From: Tepidiphilus sp. J10
Lineage (GTDB): Bacteria; Pseudomonadota; Gammaproteobacteria; Burkholderiales; Thiobacillaceae
Direction: 5' to 3'
NCBI GenBank assembly: GCA_945897955.1
Contig: CAMDGQ010000001.1
Coordinates: forward strand, 73,373-137,372
DNA length: 64,000 bases
Shown: positions 16,651 through 25,459 of the stretch, piece after piece
Layout of the letters: the number at the start of each line of letters is the position of its first letter
Numbering within the stretch: the first letter of the stretch is position 1
Translations under genes and position numbers: made by a program
Notes under the pieces: generated by a model
The model's input: only the letters and a program-made list of their open reading frames with translations
What the model was told of the DNA's origin: nothing
Databases searched by the model: none

Positions 16651-16863
16651 TCAAAATTGAACTGGGTCGAGTCCGCTCATTTTCTCATCCAGCAATTTTT
16701 TCACCGCGTCGATGCGGGCCTGACAGAATTTGTAACTGGCTAACGCCTCATCGACCCTGCCCACCAGCGCATCCAGGTCAGGTTCTGTTTGAACACGTAA
16801 TTCCTCGGCAATCAGGTTGAGCCGCTGGTAATGCTGTTTGAAGGTTTCAGTTTGTTCGTTCAC
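16651..16863 (-). CDS. xseB: Exodeoxyribonuclease VII small subunit
   Basis: 70 residues forming two helices (FKQHYQRLNLIAEELR and LDALVGRVDEALASYKFCQARI), the standard XseB hairpin that encases the large subunit. The start overlaps the xseA stop by four bases. The N-terminal helix is divergent from chromosomal copies, so this is probably an element-borne version. Confidence 0.88.
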   Translation of the reverse strand: MNEQTETFKQHYQRLNLIAEELRVQTEPDLDALVGRVDEALASYKFCQARIDAVKKLLDEKMSGLDPVQF

Positions 16864-18401
16864 GCGATTTCCTTTCGGGTTACCTGTTTTACGTTCGTTG
16901 TTACATCGCCATCCGCGAAGGACAACGTGAGCGAGTCGCCGGGTGAGATTGCTTTACTTCTCATCACAATCTTGCCGTTCGTCTGCTTTGCCATCACGAA
17001 GCCACGTTGCAAGGTCCTGGCCGGTCCCATGCCCAGTACATATTGAACAGATGAGCGAGCTTCCGATCTCGCCTGCTCAACCATCCGCGTCGCATGTTCA
17101 AAAACCACCTCATGGGCACGTGTCACCAGAATCTGCTTCTCCCTCGCCGTTGCCGCCGCACGCTCACTGACCTGACTCATGTCTCGATCGATAGATTGCC
17201 GGGCGATATCCACCTGATTGCGACTGATCGATACAACATCACGATGGGACAGGAATATCTGATGTTTTACGGTCACTACATCACGATCGGCTGCCGATCG
17301 AATACGGCTTAAGCGCAGTTCGATGTTCTGGCCTGCCTGGTCGATATCGGATTGCGATTTGAGGTGAATCCGTTCCATGTTCCGGTCGACTTCAGCGCTT
17401 CCACGGCTTATTGTGTTGTTGGCAAGCTGAGAAATCTGCTGGAGGGTGGATCGGATGTCGCGCTGAATTCGTTCATGCGACTTGGTCGCCTGCACACCGA
17501 TCTGATCCCATGACTTGCCAGCAGTCATCGCGTTGCCGGTGATCGCATCGAAGATGTGGCCGATCAGCTTGGAAGGCGTGTGAAAGCTCTGGCAGGCAAC
17601 TTCGTCCAGGATGGTTTTGTCACGTTCATGGCCAATGCCCACCATGACGGGGAGTGGGGACGTGCAGATCACTTTTGCCAATTCGTAATCGTTGAGCCAC
17701 ATCAGATCCGCCTGAGCACCACCGCCACGAATGATAACCAGGCAATCGGCATCAGCTGCCCTGACCAATGCGGTACGAATGCTCTCTGAGATACCTGCCG
17801 CTGAGCCGTCGCCCTGGAACGCCGCGGATAGATAGATGAACTGACAGAGTCCTGCGTTTGCCAGCAGATCGGCGTGAGCGCGAAAGTCACCCAGGCCAGC
17901 AGCTGCGGGCGGCGAAATCACGACAACCCGGGTGAAATCAGAGGGGGGCTCCAGGGCGCGGTTTTTGTTGATGATCCCTTCAGAGGTGAGTCTGGCCCGG
18001 ATCTCCCGTAGCTTGCGTTCAGCTTCGCCCAGCGTGAACTGCGGGTTAATGCCCTCGACGACGAGTGAAAATCCGTACTGAATATGCATGCCGGCACGCA
18101 CCAGGACCATCACCTTCATGCCCTTGGCCAGCCTGCCGCCGCCGGTACCTTGGGCAAAGGTATCGAGCACTTTTCCGCGTATGCCTTTCCAGATAGCCGC
18201 TTTGCATTTGGCGACGATCTGCCCGCTGGCATCCTGCTCGATCAGATCCAGGTAGATGTGGCCGTTGTTGCGATCGGAGATTTCGGATATCTCGGCAATG
18301 ACCCATTCCAAGCGGCTATTGGCCTTGATGACGGCAATATAGGAAGCCAGAAAGCTCGAAAGTGAGCTGGCTTTCTGGTCTGGCTCGTCATCCAGAAGCA
18401 T
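16860..18401 (-). CDS. xseA: Exodeoxyribonuclease VII large subunit
   Basis: 513 residues. An N-terminal OB-fold (about 20-120, with RLEWVIAEISEISDRNNGHIYLDLIE) binds single strands. The catalytic domain contains RVVVISPPAAAGLGDF, IIRGGGAQADL and VMVGIGHERDKTILDEVA, the conserved active-site region. A long coiled coil (about 300-440) is followed by the C-terminal barrel with LGMGPARTLQRGFVM. The enzyme degrades single-stranded DNA to oligonucleotides in repair and recombination. The conserved serine-containing loop and length are normal. It forms an operon with xseB. In an ICE it could process transfer or repair intermediates. Confidence 0.93.
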   Translation of the reverse strand: MLLDDEPDQKASSLSSFLASYIAVIKANSRLEWVIAEISEISDRNNGHIYLDLIEQDASGQIVAKCKAAIWKGIRGKVLDTFAQGTGGGRLAKGMKVMVLVRAGMHIQYGFSLVVEGINPQFTLGEAERKLREIRARLTSEGIINKNRALEPPSDFTRVVVISPPAAAGLGDFRAHADLLANAGLCQFIYLSAAFQGDGSAAGISESIRTALVRAADADCLVIIRGGGAQADLMWLNDYELAKVICTSPLPVMVGIGHERDKTILDEVACQSFHTPSKLIGHIFDAITGNAMTAGKSWDQIGVQATKSHERIQRDIRSTLQQISQLANNTISRGSAEVDRNMERIHLKSQSDIDQAGQNIELRLSRIRSAADRDVVTVKHQIFLSHRDVVSISRNQVDIARQSIDRDMSQVSERAAATAREKQILVTRAHEVVFEHATRMVEQARSEARSSVQYVLGMGPARTLQRGFVMAKQTNGKIVMRSKAISPGDSLTLSFADGDVTTNVKQVTRKEIA

Positions 18402-18432
18402 TTATTCCCCCTGATTTTGTTGAAAAGCCCGT

Positions 18433-19095
18433 TCAGAGCGGTTTGATCAACTCAGGGGTGTTGTTACGCGCCTGGTTGACCGCCGTTGACACTGGCCAGC
18501 ATCGCATCTGATCGGCCGGATAAGGATGTAACAGAGCGCGGGCGTGTTCGATGCTGGTGTTTGGATCGAGCCAGGTGGCATAGGCCGATTCAGGAAGGAT
18601 GATGGCCAGACGATCATGAATCGGTGCAATCAGCCCGTTCGCCGGACCAACGAGGATCGTGCAACTTGCCAGCTTGAAGCCGGAGCTGTCCCGCCATTCA
18701 TCCCACAGGCCGGCCATGGCGATGCCTTCATCACCCTCACCGGTAATGTAGTAAGGCTGCTTTTTGCCGCCGCCTTCCTGTTTCCATTCATACAGGCCCG
18801 AGGCCGGTATCAAGCAGCGCCGTGTGTGAAATGGACCGCGAAAAGCCGGCTTAGTTGCAACGGTTTCAATCCTGGCGTTGAACGTGCTGTATTCCGTGGT
18901 GGGTGACTTGGACCAGAACGGAATGAGTCCCCAGCGCAATTCCGTGAGTTCATAACCGTGCTCGCACTGGCGAATGATGGGGATATTCTGGGTAGGCGCG
19001 ATGTTGTATCGCGGCTGGACAGCCTGGAATGTGATGCCCAGCACATCCTCGATGCGAGAGAAATGGGGCGTCGCTATCGCGAAACGGCCACACAT
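18433..19095 (-). CDS. SOS response-associated peptidase (YedK/HMCES family)
   Basis: 220 residues starting MCGRF, so the catalytic Cys2 is exposed after Met removal. Family residues are all present: RYNIAPTQ, LRWGLIPFW, FNARIETV, RCLIPASGLYEW and PIHDRLAIILP. The protein covalently caps abasic sites in single-stranded DNA and shields them from error-prone processing. It is a logical neighbour of umuDC and xseAB, and it matters for transferred single strands. It ends about 30 bases before xseA on the same strand. Confidence 0.95.
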   Translation of the reverse strand: MCGRFAIATPHFSRIEDVLGITFQAVQPRYNIAPTQNIPIIRQCEHGYELTELRWGLIPFWSKSPTTEYSTFNARIETVATKPAFRGPFHTRRCLIPASGLYEWKQEGGGKKQPYYITGEGDEGIAMAGLWDEWRDSSGFKLASCTILVGPANGLIAPIHDRLAIILPESAYATWLDPNTSIEHARALLHPYPADQMRCWPVSTAVNQARNNTPELIKPL

Positions 19096-19120
19096 GATTA
19101 GCGACGTCCCATGTAGCCTG

Positions 19121-19393
19121 CTACGTGGCTGGAGTTGAAGCGTCCTTCACACATTTCTTCACGAAGCTGTTTTTGGCCGCACCATGGAGTTTTTTCTCGC
19201 CCGCCTTGGCTTCGCAGACTGCAGCAGGATCGGAACCAGAGGCATCCTTGATGCATTTTTTCAGAAAACTCGTCTTGGCAGCGCCGGCCAGTTTCTTTTC
19301 GGCAGCCTTGGCTTCACAGGTTGCATCAGCGGCATAGGCTTGCGTAGCCATCAGGAAAACACCCGCCACCAAGGCGACCAATATCTTATTCAT
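19121..19393 (-). CDS. PsiF-repeat periplasmic protein
   Basis: 90 residues with a signal peptide ending at AYAA and two copies of the PsiF repeat (CEAKAAEKKLAGAAKTSFL and CEAKAGEKKLHGAAKNSFV, each followed by KKC). PsiF was first found as a phosphate-starvation-inducible protein; its role is unknown. It sits close to yedK on the same strand and has a good ribosome site (AAAGGAGTTTC). Confidence 0.88.
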   Translation of the reverse strand: MNKILVALVAGVFLMATQAYAADATCEAKAAEKKLAGAAKTSFLKKCIKDASGSDPAAVCEAKAGEKKLHGAAKNSFVKKCVKDASTPAT

Positions 19394-19413
19394 TGAAACT
19401 CCTTTTTGTCAGT

Positions 19414-19614
19414 TCAGTGGGTGACATCATCCGGCCCGGGCATCAGGCTTTCGACTAGCTCGATCGAGCTGAACAAATCTTCTAACAGCTTATGGGCGGC
19501 TTCAAGATTCATCTTGATCAACTTCGGCTGAGATTGGTCTGCAGCGAAGATCTGGATGACGGGTTCCATGCTGCCACCGTGTTCAACACTGACCCGTATT
19601 TCCGGTGTTCTCAT
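19414..19614 (-). CDS. Small acidic protein of unknown function
   Basis: 66 residues from ATG 19614, starting right after the nuclease stop. MRTPEIRVSVEHGGSMEPVI followed by a helix (MNLEAAHKLLEDLFSSIELV) suggests one beta hairpin and one helix. No family recognised. A longer frame to 19752 overlaps the nuclease and was not used. Confidence 0.55.
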   Translation of the reverse strand: MRTPEIRVSVEHGGSMEPVIQIFAADQSQPKLIKMNLEAAHKLLEDLFSSIELVESLMPGPDDVTH

Positions 19615-19615
19615 T

Positions 19616-20107
19616 TCAGTTTTTCTTGCTCTTGCGCCAATCCCAGGGTGGGATCGGGTCGGGATCTGACCAAAGCCCTCGGTTCCCCATCCGGGCCTCG
19701 ATTTCCGCTTGGGAATAACTCGCCCTGTCAAACGGTTCCTGTTCACGATCATACTTTTTGAAGTGCCAAGCTAGCCCCCTGCGCACCTGTTCCAGGTTCG
19801 CATCCTGGCCCCTGACCAGCACCTTGCCTACGATCCGCTCATATCGGTCCAGTTTCAGCCATTCCACGTTCACTGAACGACCGAACACGAGGTCAGACAA
19901 GCTTTGTTTGGCATTCTGGCCGAAAGGCTGAGCCTTCTCGGGACAATCAATCCCCATCAATCGGACCTTGTGCTGGGTCTGTTGATCATCCAGCACCGTG
20001 ATCGTGTCGCCGTCGGTGATACCCACCACGCGGCCAACCAGCGTTTCTGCACTGGCGGTGTGCAGGTAAATCAACAACAAGCCAGCGGTAAATGTTTTGA
20101 GCAGCAT
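19616..20107 (-). CDS. Exported thermonuclease-like (SNase) nuclease
   Basis: 163 residues from ATG 20107 with a GGGAGG ribosome site. Signal peptide LLIYLHTASA, then the SNase domain: VVGITDGDTITVLD supplies calcium ligands, VRLMGIDCPEKAQPFGQ carries the catalytic arginine and glutamate region, and ERIVGKVLVRGQDAN and GLAWHFKKY follow. Such ICE- and plasmid-borne nucleases (ParB/SNase type) are common in transfer regions. It would cut DNA or RNA in the periplasm. The C-terminus is the familiar NRGLWSDPDPIPPWDWR. Confidence 0.9.
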   Translation of the reverse strand: MLLKTFTAGLLLIYLHTASAETLVGRVVGITDGDTITVLDDQQTQHKVRLMGIDCPEKAQPFGQNAKQSLSDLVFGRSVNVEWLKLDRYERIVGKVLVRGQDANLEQVRRGLAWHFKKYDREQEPFDRASYSQAEIEARMGNRGLWSDPDPIPPWDWRKSKKN

Positions 20108-20144
20108 ACTTAACCTCCCAAGTCTGATTTTTGAGATATGCAAT

Positions 20145-20435
20145 ATGGCAGACATGAAGCTTTTCAGGCAGTACATCGACTTGGCAGACCAGATGATTGC
20201 CAACTCAACCAAAGATAACATCGCTGAAGCCGCAAGGATGCTGGCTATGAACCTCGCGCACTATCAGTCCAAGTTTGGTGACATGCCACTTGAAGAAACG
20301 CTGGCAGTTTTGAATGCAGACAGGCCAAACGAAAGCCAACTCCATCTGCTGGTCTCGGGCATGGAAAATCTGGTGGGTGTGCTGAGTATGGTCCGGGAGG
20401 GAGGACTTGGTGATGACGTGGAAGTGATCCATTGA
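20145..20435 (+). CDS. Small helical protein of unknown function
   Basis: 96 residues from ATG 20145 (a second ATG lies at 20154). Mostly helical, with MKLFRQYIDLADQMIANST and ARMLAMNLAHYQ. No family recognised. Its stop overlaps the dtd start, so the two are probably co-translated, and it diverges from the nuclease gene. Confidence 0.6.
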   Translation: MADMKLFRQYIDLADQMIANSTKDNIAEAARMLAMNLAHYQSKFGDMPLEETLAVLNADRPNESQLHLLVSGMENLVGVLSMVREGGLGDDVEVIH

Positions 20436-20887
20436 TGAGAACCTTGATCCAACGAGTCAGCACTGCCGAAGTGCGAGTAGATGGAAACATTGTCGGTCAT
20501 ATTGGTCCAGGGCTACTCGTGCTTGCAGGCTTTGAAGAAACCGATGGGCAAGCCGACATTGACTGGATGGTGAAGAAAGTGGTCCAGATGCGTATCTTCC
20601 CGGATGGGCAGGGCACAATGAACCGCAGTGTCGTTGATGTGAATGGCGATATTCTGGCCATCTCGCAGTTCACGCTTTACGCATCCACCAAGAAGGGCAA
20701 CAGACCATCATGGAGCCGGGCTGCGCGGGGTGAATTATCCGAGCCACTGTTTGACCGATTTGTCGAAGTGTTAACTCTGACACTTGGTAAGGCAGTGGCC
20801 ACAGGGATTTTTGGTGCAGATATGCAGGTCAGTCTTACCAACGATGGTCCGGTTACCCTCATGGTTGATTCCAAACAACCTGATTAA
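20432..20887 (+). CDS. dtd: D-aminoacyl-tRNA deacylase
   Basis: 151 residues. Family signatures MRTLIQRVSTAEVRVDG, LAISQFTLYA, GNRPSW and NDGPVTLMVDS are intact, as is GIFGADMQV. Dtd hydrolyses D-amino acids from mischarged tRNA and also clears glycine from tRNA-Ala. This is normally a single chromosomal gene, so a copy inside an ICE is an unusual accessory. It overlaps the helical protein before it and is followed by a DUF1810 gene 19 bases on. Confidence 0.93.
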   Translation: MMRTLIQRVSTAEVRVDGNIVGHIGPGLLVLAGFEETDGQADIDWMVKKVVQMRIFPDGQGTMNRSVVDVNGDILAISQFTLYASTKKGNRPSWSRAARGELSEPLFDRFVEVLTLTLGKAVATGIFGADMQVSLTNDGPVTLMVDSKQPD

Positions 20888-20906
20888 TGTCATCTGGCCG
20901 GCTGAC

Positions 20907-21356
20907 ATGGACCCATACAACCTGGACCGATTCTTGTATGCGCAATATGGCGTCTATACGGACGTGCTTGCCGAGATCAGGAGTGGTCGCAAGCGAAGTC
21001 ACTGGATGTGGTTCATTTTTCCTCAACTGGATGGACTGGCATTCAGTTCAACCTCGAAGTTCTACGCCATCAAAAGCCTTGCGGAAGCCGCAGCTTACCT
21101 GGAGCACCCTGAACTTGGGCCAAGGCTTCTTGAGTGGACTGATGCTGTTCTCAGTCAGAGAGGCAGATCAGCATCTCAGGTGTTCGGTCATCCTGACGAT
21201 TTAAAACTCAAATCCTGCATGACCCTGTTTGCTTGCGCATCTGAACAAGGGTCAGCATTTGAGAAGGTTCTGGAAGGGTTCTACCTCGGCCAGCGTGATG
21301 AGAGAACTTTACAGTTGTTGGCTGGCTCTGGCGGCAAGGGAAACATGCCAAGTTAA
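20907..21356 (+). CDS. DUF1810-family protein
   Basis: 149 residues with the family pattern YNLDRFLYAQ, IRSGRKRSHWMWFIFPQL, the motif FGHPDDLKLKSCMTLFA and a C-terminal FYLGQRDERTLQLL. DUF1810 proteins belong to the broader NADAR/YbiA-like group linked with nucleotide or ADP-ribose chemistry. Their function is mostly unknown. Probably co-transcribed with dtd. Confidence 0.85.
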   Translation: MDPYNLDRFLYAQYGVYTDVLAEIRSGRKRSHWMWFIFPQLDGLAFSSTSKFYAIKSLAEAAAYLEHPELGPRLLEWTDAVLSQRGRSASQVFGHPDDLKLKSCMTLFACASEQGSAFEKVLEGFYLGQRDERTLQLLAGSGGKGNMPS

Positions 21357-21682
21357 CGAATTGAGAATGGATACGGTCAGGTAACTGATCGTATCCCAGA
21401 CTTTTGGGACGTGGACTATCGTCGATAGTTCGGCCGAAGCGGTTATCCAAGCTAACAATCATCGGTGACGGCAATGAACCAACTGCGGTCCTTCGCTGAT
21501 CACCCTGAGCAGTCTACGAATGGCTGCTCTGCATCAGATTCCTGCCTGACTGCCTACGCCATCACCTCGGCCTGAGCGGTCATTGGGGTGTGTAGCCACA
21601 AATGGCAGCAATGTGTTGGTCAGCTGGCGTAGCGGCGCAGCTTCCCAGCGGCACCTAGCCATCTCAGTGCAATCGCATTAGT
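21357..21682. other. Intergenic stretch before the QueC-like operon
   Basis: About 325 bases without a supported gene on either strand. It separates the dtd/DUF1810 unit from the defence-like operon. Confidence 0.5.
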
Positions 21683-21719
21683 TGACATTGTCAGAATTAA
21701 ATAAGAAAGTATCTGACAT
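21683..21719 (+). promoter_or_regulatory. Candidate promoter and operator of the QueC-like operon
   Basis: A consensus TTGACA at 21683-21688 is followed by an AT-rich region. TGTCAGA at 21690-21696 and TCTGACA at 21713-21719 form a 7-bp inverted repeat, and TGACATTG is also repeated directly. The XRE-ImmA protein of the operon is the obvious candidate to bind here. The minus-10 box is unclear. Confidence 0.5.
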
Positions 21720-21731
21720 TGGAGGGTGATC

Positions 21732-22295
21732 ATGAGCGATGGACCACACAGAAGCTTACAGCTACGCCGACACTGGAAACCCCTTGCGGAACGCGCAGCA
21801 AAGGAGGCCTACCCTGTTAACGAGGTAGGGGAGGCCTTGGTTCACGCTCTGAAGAAAGAATTCCTTGAAGCGCCGCTGGCAGATATTTGTCTAATTCTTG
21901 ATGGCAAAGGTCAAGTGAGTCTCTTTAGTGATAACCGAATCGATACGCTAGAAGAGCTTCGAGAAACCTGTCGAGGTTCAGCCGCCGGTAACACCCTCAT
22001 TGATTGTGCAATTGATGCTGTAAACGCAGGAATGACGGGAAAGCCTGCTCGCATCATTGTGCTTAAGGAGGCACTCGCGGGTTACTCGTTTAGCGTAAAT
22101 CGCAGCATCGAGGAGCATTACCTTCGCGAAGCTGGCAGTAGAGATGCAAATTTTGTACGGGATCGCCTAGGGGCGGCTTATCAGCAGTGCAATTTCGACA
22201 GCATTGCCGGCGAACTGCTTGCCGGCTGGGGAGGTATGAGCACGGCGAAGAGCTTGCCGCGCAATATTGGTATCGATGCCGGCCCTCCATTATGA
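21732..22295 (+). CDS. Unknown protein, first gene of the QueC-like operon
   Basis: 187 residues from ATG 21732 with a strong GGAGGGTG ribosome site; ATG 21726 is a weaker alternative. It is mixed alpha/beta with a strand DICLILDGKGQVSLFS, TLIDCAIDAVNAGMTGKPARIIVLKEALAGYSF and a C-terminal helical part. I see no catalytic motif and do not recognise the family. The stop overlaps the QueC-like start by ATGA, so the two proteins are made together in matched amounts; this one may be the substrate or partner of the QueC-like enzyme (inference). Confidence 0.7.
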   Translation: MSDGPHRSLQLRRHWKPLAERAAKEAYPVNEVGEALVHALKKEFLEAPLADICLILDGKGQVSLFSDNRIDTLEELRETCRGSAAGNTLIDCAIDAVNAGMTGKPARIIVLKEALAGYSFSVNRSIEEHYLREAGSRDANFVRDRLGAAYQQCNFDSIAGELLAGWGGMSTAKSLPRNIGIDAGPPL

Positions 22296-23653
22296 ATAAC
22301 GTGTCCAACATGTATATCCCTGAGCGAAAGATCGATTTTGTCCAAGATGGACAACGGCCACACCGCGACTATTTAGGCTTTGCGCTGGAAAGCAATCTTC
22401 ATTTTTCGACGGAAGGTCTAGAGTCTTATGCATTTTCGACCTGGCGCCCATTGGTTTTCGACGCAATGGTTGTTGCCGCAGCCATTGAGTTCGGTGACCG
22501 AGTGGTCAAGCGCCCTAGTCACGGTTGGCGTCGTGACATATCTCTTCGAATTCCGGTCCACGATCCAAACCACTGGAGTTCCACCAAGGTCTTTGAGGCA
22601 CTCCATGAAACAATCGGCTTCCTAACTGGCGACAGATGGCAAATTTCATTCAAAAAACGAACCTCAGAAGGCCTTCGTCCCCAACAACCGCATCTGGATT
22701 TTTCCTTCAAATCCTCTGCCATCTTAGCTTATAGCGATGGAATGGATTCACTTGCTGTTGCTGGCATTGTTGGCGACAAGCTGCGCCAGGGGCTCGTCCG
22801 TGTACGCGTAGGCTCTGATCTACCCAAAGGTCAGCACAAGCGCCAAGCCTTTGCTGCTATCCCTTACAAATTCCAAGTCCCCAGCAAAGACAAAGAAACT
22901 AGTGCACGCAATCGCGGATTTAAGTTCGCGATGATTAGCGCTATTGCCGCGTATCTAAGCGGCGCTGAGGAGATCGTGATTCCAGAAAGCGGCCAAGGTG
23001 CGATAGGTCCAGCTTTGATACCCGTCGGACACGCATACCCTGATTTTCGTAACCACCCTCTATTCACAAGGCGAATGGAATTGTTCGTAACGGCATTGTT
23101 TGGACGCCCTTTCAAATACATTTTTCCTCGTCTCTGGTACACCAAAGGTGAAACGCTACGGGAATATGTGGCCATTACAGGTCGCGCCGATTGGGGACTT
23201 ACCAAATCTTGCTGGCGTAGTAGCCAGTGGAGTTCTGTTCATGGCCATCGTCGGCAATGTGGAGTTTGTGCTGCCTGCATGCTGCGGCGTCTGAGTATTC
23301 ACGCTGCGGGCCTAGAGGACGACCCAGAGAGCTACATCTGTCATGACATGAGCGCCCCAACGCTCAACGAAGCTGTTGTCCCTGGCTTTACGAAACTAAG
23401 TCGTGCCTATGAGCAGTACGCGATTGCCGGCGTGCTTCACCTCGATCACTTGGCTGATATGGACGGGATTATGGCAAGGCCAGTTGTTCAACGTCACGCA
23501 AGGCTATTTTCTTCAGCACTTGGGCTGGCAGCAGATGAGGCCTCGGCTAAGCTCGCGGCCCTGCTTAAACGCCACGCTTTGGAATGGAAACAATACACGG
23601 ACTCCCTAGGAGCACACTCCTTCGTTAAGAAATGGATACGAACGAGATCATGA
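22292..23653 (+). CDS. QueC-like PP-loop ATP pyrophosphatase (7-cyano-7-deazaguanine synthase relative)
   Basis: 453 residues. An N-terminal extension of about 140 residues precedes a PP-loop SDGMDS near residues 148-153 (the usual form is SGGxDS, so the second residue is Asp). RNRGFKFAMISAIAAYLSGA follows near 207, as in QueC, and a zinc site is made of C307, C323, C326 and C329 (CGVCAAC). QueC converts carboxy-deazaguanine to preQ0. QueC-like proteins in Qat and type IV CBASS defence systems instead use such chemistry in immunity. It is twice the size of housekeeping QueC, and no queuosine pathway genes are nearby, so a defence role is more likely. Confidence 0.82.
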   Translation: MNNVSNMYIPERKIDFVQDGQRPHRDYLGFALESNLHFSTEGLESYAFSTWRPLVFDAMVVAAAIEFGDRVVKRPSHGWRRDISLRIPVHDPNHWSSTKVFEALHETIGFLTGDRWQISFKKRTSEGLRPQQPHLDFSFKSSAILAYSDGMDSLAVAGIVGDKLRQGLVRVRVGSDLPKGQHKRQAFAAIPYKFQVPSKDKETSARNRGFKFAMISAIAAYLSGAEEIVIPESGQGAIGPALIPVGHAYPDFRNHPLFTRRMELFVTALFGRPFKYIFPRLWYTKGETLREYVAITGRADWGLTKSCWRSSQWSSVHGHRRQCGVCAACMLRRLSIHAAGLEDDPESYICHDMSAPTLNEAVVPGFTKLSRAYEQYAIAGVLHLDHLADMDGIMARPVVQRHARLFSSALGLAADEASAKLAALLKRHALEWKQYTDSLGAHSFVKKWIRTRS

Positions 23654-24834
23654 CTGAGAGCAACAACAAACTGACAGATACCGAAATCGGCGAACGACTT
23701 CGGATTGCGCGAGAGGCGGCGAAGCTTACTCAGGCTGCTGCTGCTGACGCAATTGGCGTGGCACGAACTACAATTGTTGCGCTAGAACAAGGCAAAAGAA
23801 GAATCCGGATAGACGAGTTGCAGAAGCTGACCAAGCTCTACAACACGTCCGCCAATGCAATTCTACGTCGTGAGGCCATACATATTGACATGGTCCCTCG
23901 CTTCCGAAAGCTAACGCCGCATGGTGATGCAGCGGTAGATGATGCCGCACGCTTGCTGAATGACTTGGTGCGGGCGGAGGTTGAACTTGAGAATGTTCTC
24001 GGCGTAATTCGGCTATCCAACTATCCACCCGAAAGGCCGATTTTGCCTGGCGATGTTTATTCCCAGGCCGAACAAGATGCTCAAGAACTACGCGATTGGC
24101 TGGGACTTGGGCCTGGTCCTGTTGTCGATATCATCTCGATACTTAGCCTCCAATTGGGACTTCGTGTCTATATCAGGCCTCTCAATGCCAAAATTTCAGG
24201 ATTATTCGCATTTGATGATTCAACTGGCGCGAGTATTTTACTCAATGCGAATCACCCTGCCTCCCGTGTAAAACAAACTGCCGCACACGAATTGGGTCAC
24301 TTTATTTCTTCTCGTCGCACGGCAGAGATATATACCGAATATGAGCAATTTGACTCCCGGGAGGAGCGTTATGCCAATACTTTTCAGCGCTGTTTTATAA
24401 CTCCAGCACGAGAAATTCGAAAACGCTTTGCCGAGATCACTGCGGGACAAACGCACCTAACGCGCCGCCATGTTATTCTGCTTGCTTACATGTTTGGCAT
24501 TTCTAGGGAGGCAATGGTTCGACGACTAGAAGAGCTAAAGCTCGCAAAGGATGGTACTTGGGATTGGTTCTCGGCAAACGGTGGGATCACTGATGTACAG
24601 GTACAACAAGTGGTCGGATCACTGCCCGATCGTGACCAATATGCTGCAGAGGCAAATCAGCTAGTTCCACAGCGCCTTTCTTTGCTCGCGCGAGAAGCAT
24701 GGAAACGAGAAATTTACAGCGAAGGGCAGCTTGCAAGACTCCTTCAGCTTAACCGCCATGAAATACGAGAGTTACTAGATGGCGTGGAAATGGAGGAGAG
24801 CGAGGCAAATGATCTCGTCAAGCTTTCTCACTGA
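23650..24834 (+). CDS. XRE helix-turn-helix and ImmA/IrrE metallopeptidase fusion
   Basis: 394 residues from ATG 23650, overlapping the QueC-like stop; ATG 23632 is an alternative. Residues about 13-68 are an XRE domain (RLRIAREAAKLTQAAAADAI and RTTIVALEQGKRR). The zinc peptidase motif AHELGHFI is near residue 213, typical of ImmA/IrrE. Such fusions act as repressors that cleave or release on a stress signal, with the partner toxin encoded next door. The C-terminal part is helical. It lies between the QueC-like gene and a PIN gene. Confidence 0.9.
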   Translation: MTESNNKLTDTEIGERLRIAREAAKLTQAAAADAIGVARTTIVALEQGKRRIRIDELQKLTKLYNTSANAILRREAIHIDMVPRFRKLTPHGDAAVDDAARLLNDLVRAEVELENVLGVIRLSNYPPERPILPGDVYSQAEQDAQELRDWLGLGPGPVVDIISILSLQLGLRVYIRPLNAKISGLFAFDDSTGASILLNANHPASRVKQTAAHELGHFISSRRTAEIYTEYEQFDSREERYANTFQRCFITPAREIRKRFAEITAGQTHLTRRHVILLAYMFGISREAMVRRLEELKLAKDGTWDWFSANGGITDVQVQQVVGSLPDRDQYAAEANQLVPQRLSLLAREAWKREIYSEGQLARLLQLNRHEIRELLDGVEMEESEANDLVKLSH

Positions 24835-25447
24835 TCCCAAGACCACTTTAGTTATCGATGCAAGTGTGGCAATCAGTCTCAATGCCACTAATCGCGCGGC
24901 TGAAATAATTTCAGCGCTGCCAAGTGTGGTGGTCGTTACACACAACGCGATGGATGAACTGAAAAGGGGCATTCGAAACGGCCACACTGACGCTCAATTG
25001 CTTCAGATTCTCGTAGACAGAACCCTTGTTTCCCCAGTAGCTTTGGGCGAAAACAGCTTTAACGTTTACGAGGCACTGATTGATGGTAATGCGTTAAATA
25101 CCTTAGATGACGGGGAGGCCGCGACAATAGCGTACGCCATCGAAGTCAGAGGTATTGCCGTCATTGACGAAAAAAAAGCGCGAAGAATATGTGGAGAAAG
25201 TTTTCCAAATCTTCGATTACTATCAACTGTTGATCTTTTGCTGGACGATTTGATCGGTAACGCTCTAGGACGCATTGGACAGGCCGAATCTCTCTACAAC
25301 GCGCTGGTGTCGGCTCGTATGCGCGTTCCCGAGGAAAAGCTATCGCTAGTTATTAACGTCATCGGTGAAGAGCGTGCAGCCAAGTGCGTTAGTTTGCCCA
25401 AAGCCGCACGGATGGCAAAATTGTCAACCGGATCGCTAATTGTTTGA
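24809..25447 (+). CDS. PIN-domain ribonuclease-like protein
   Basis: 212 residues from ATG 24809, overlapping the end of the XRE-ImmA gene by 26 bases. The PIN acidic residues are present in order: VIDAS near residue 16, MDELKRG near 50, LDDGEAATIAYA near 95 and AVIDEKKAR near 113. PIN nucleases cut RNA and act as toxins. Here it is placed where a toxin controlled by the ImmA-type protein would be. A C-terminal extension beyond the PIN core is of unknown use. Confidence 0.85.
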   Translation: MISSSFLTDPKTTLVIDASVAISLNATNRAAEIISALPSVVVVTHNAMDELKRGIRNGHTDAQLLQILVDRTLVSPVALGENSFNVYEALIDGNALNTLDDGEAATIAYAIEVRGIAVIDEKKARRICGESFPNLRLLSTVDLLLDDLIGNALGRIGQAESLYNALVSARMRVPEEKLSLVINVIGEERAAKCVSLPKAARMAKLSTGSLIV

Positions 25448-25459
25448 CAGGAAGCACTG

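Noticed and set aside
16860-18401. xseA coiled coil as a separate structural gene
   Set aside because: The OB fold, the catalytic motifs and the coiled coil are in one frame with the right order for ExoVII.
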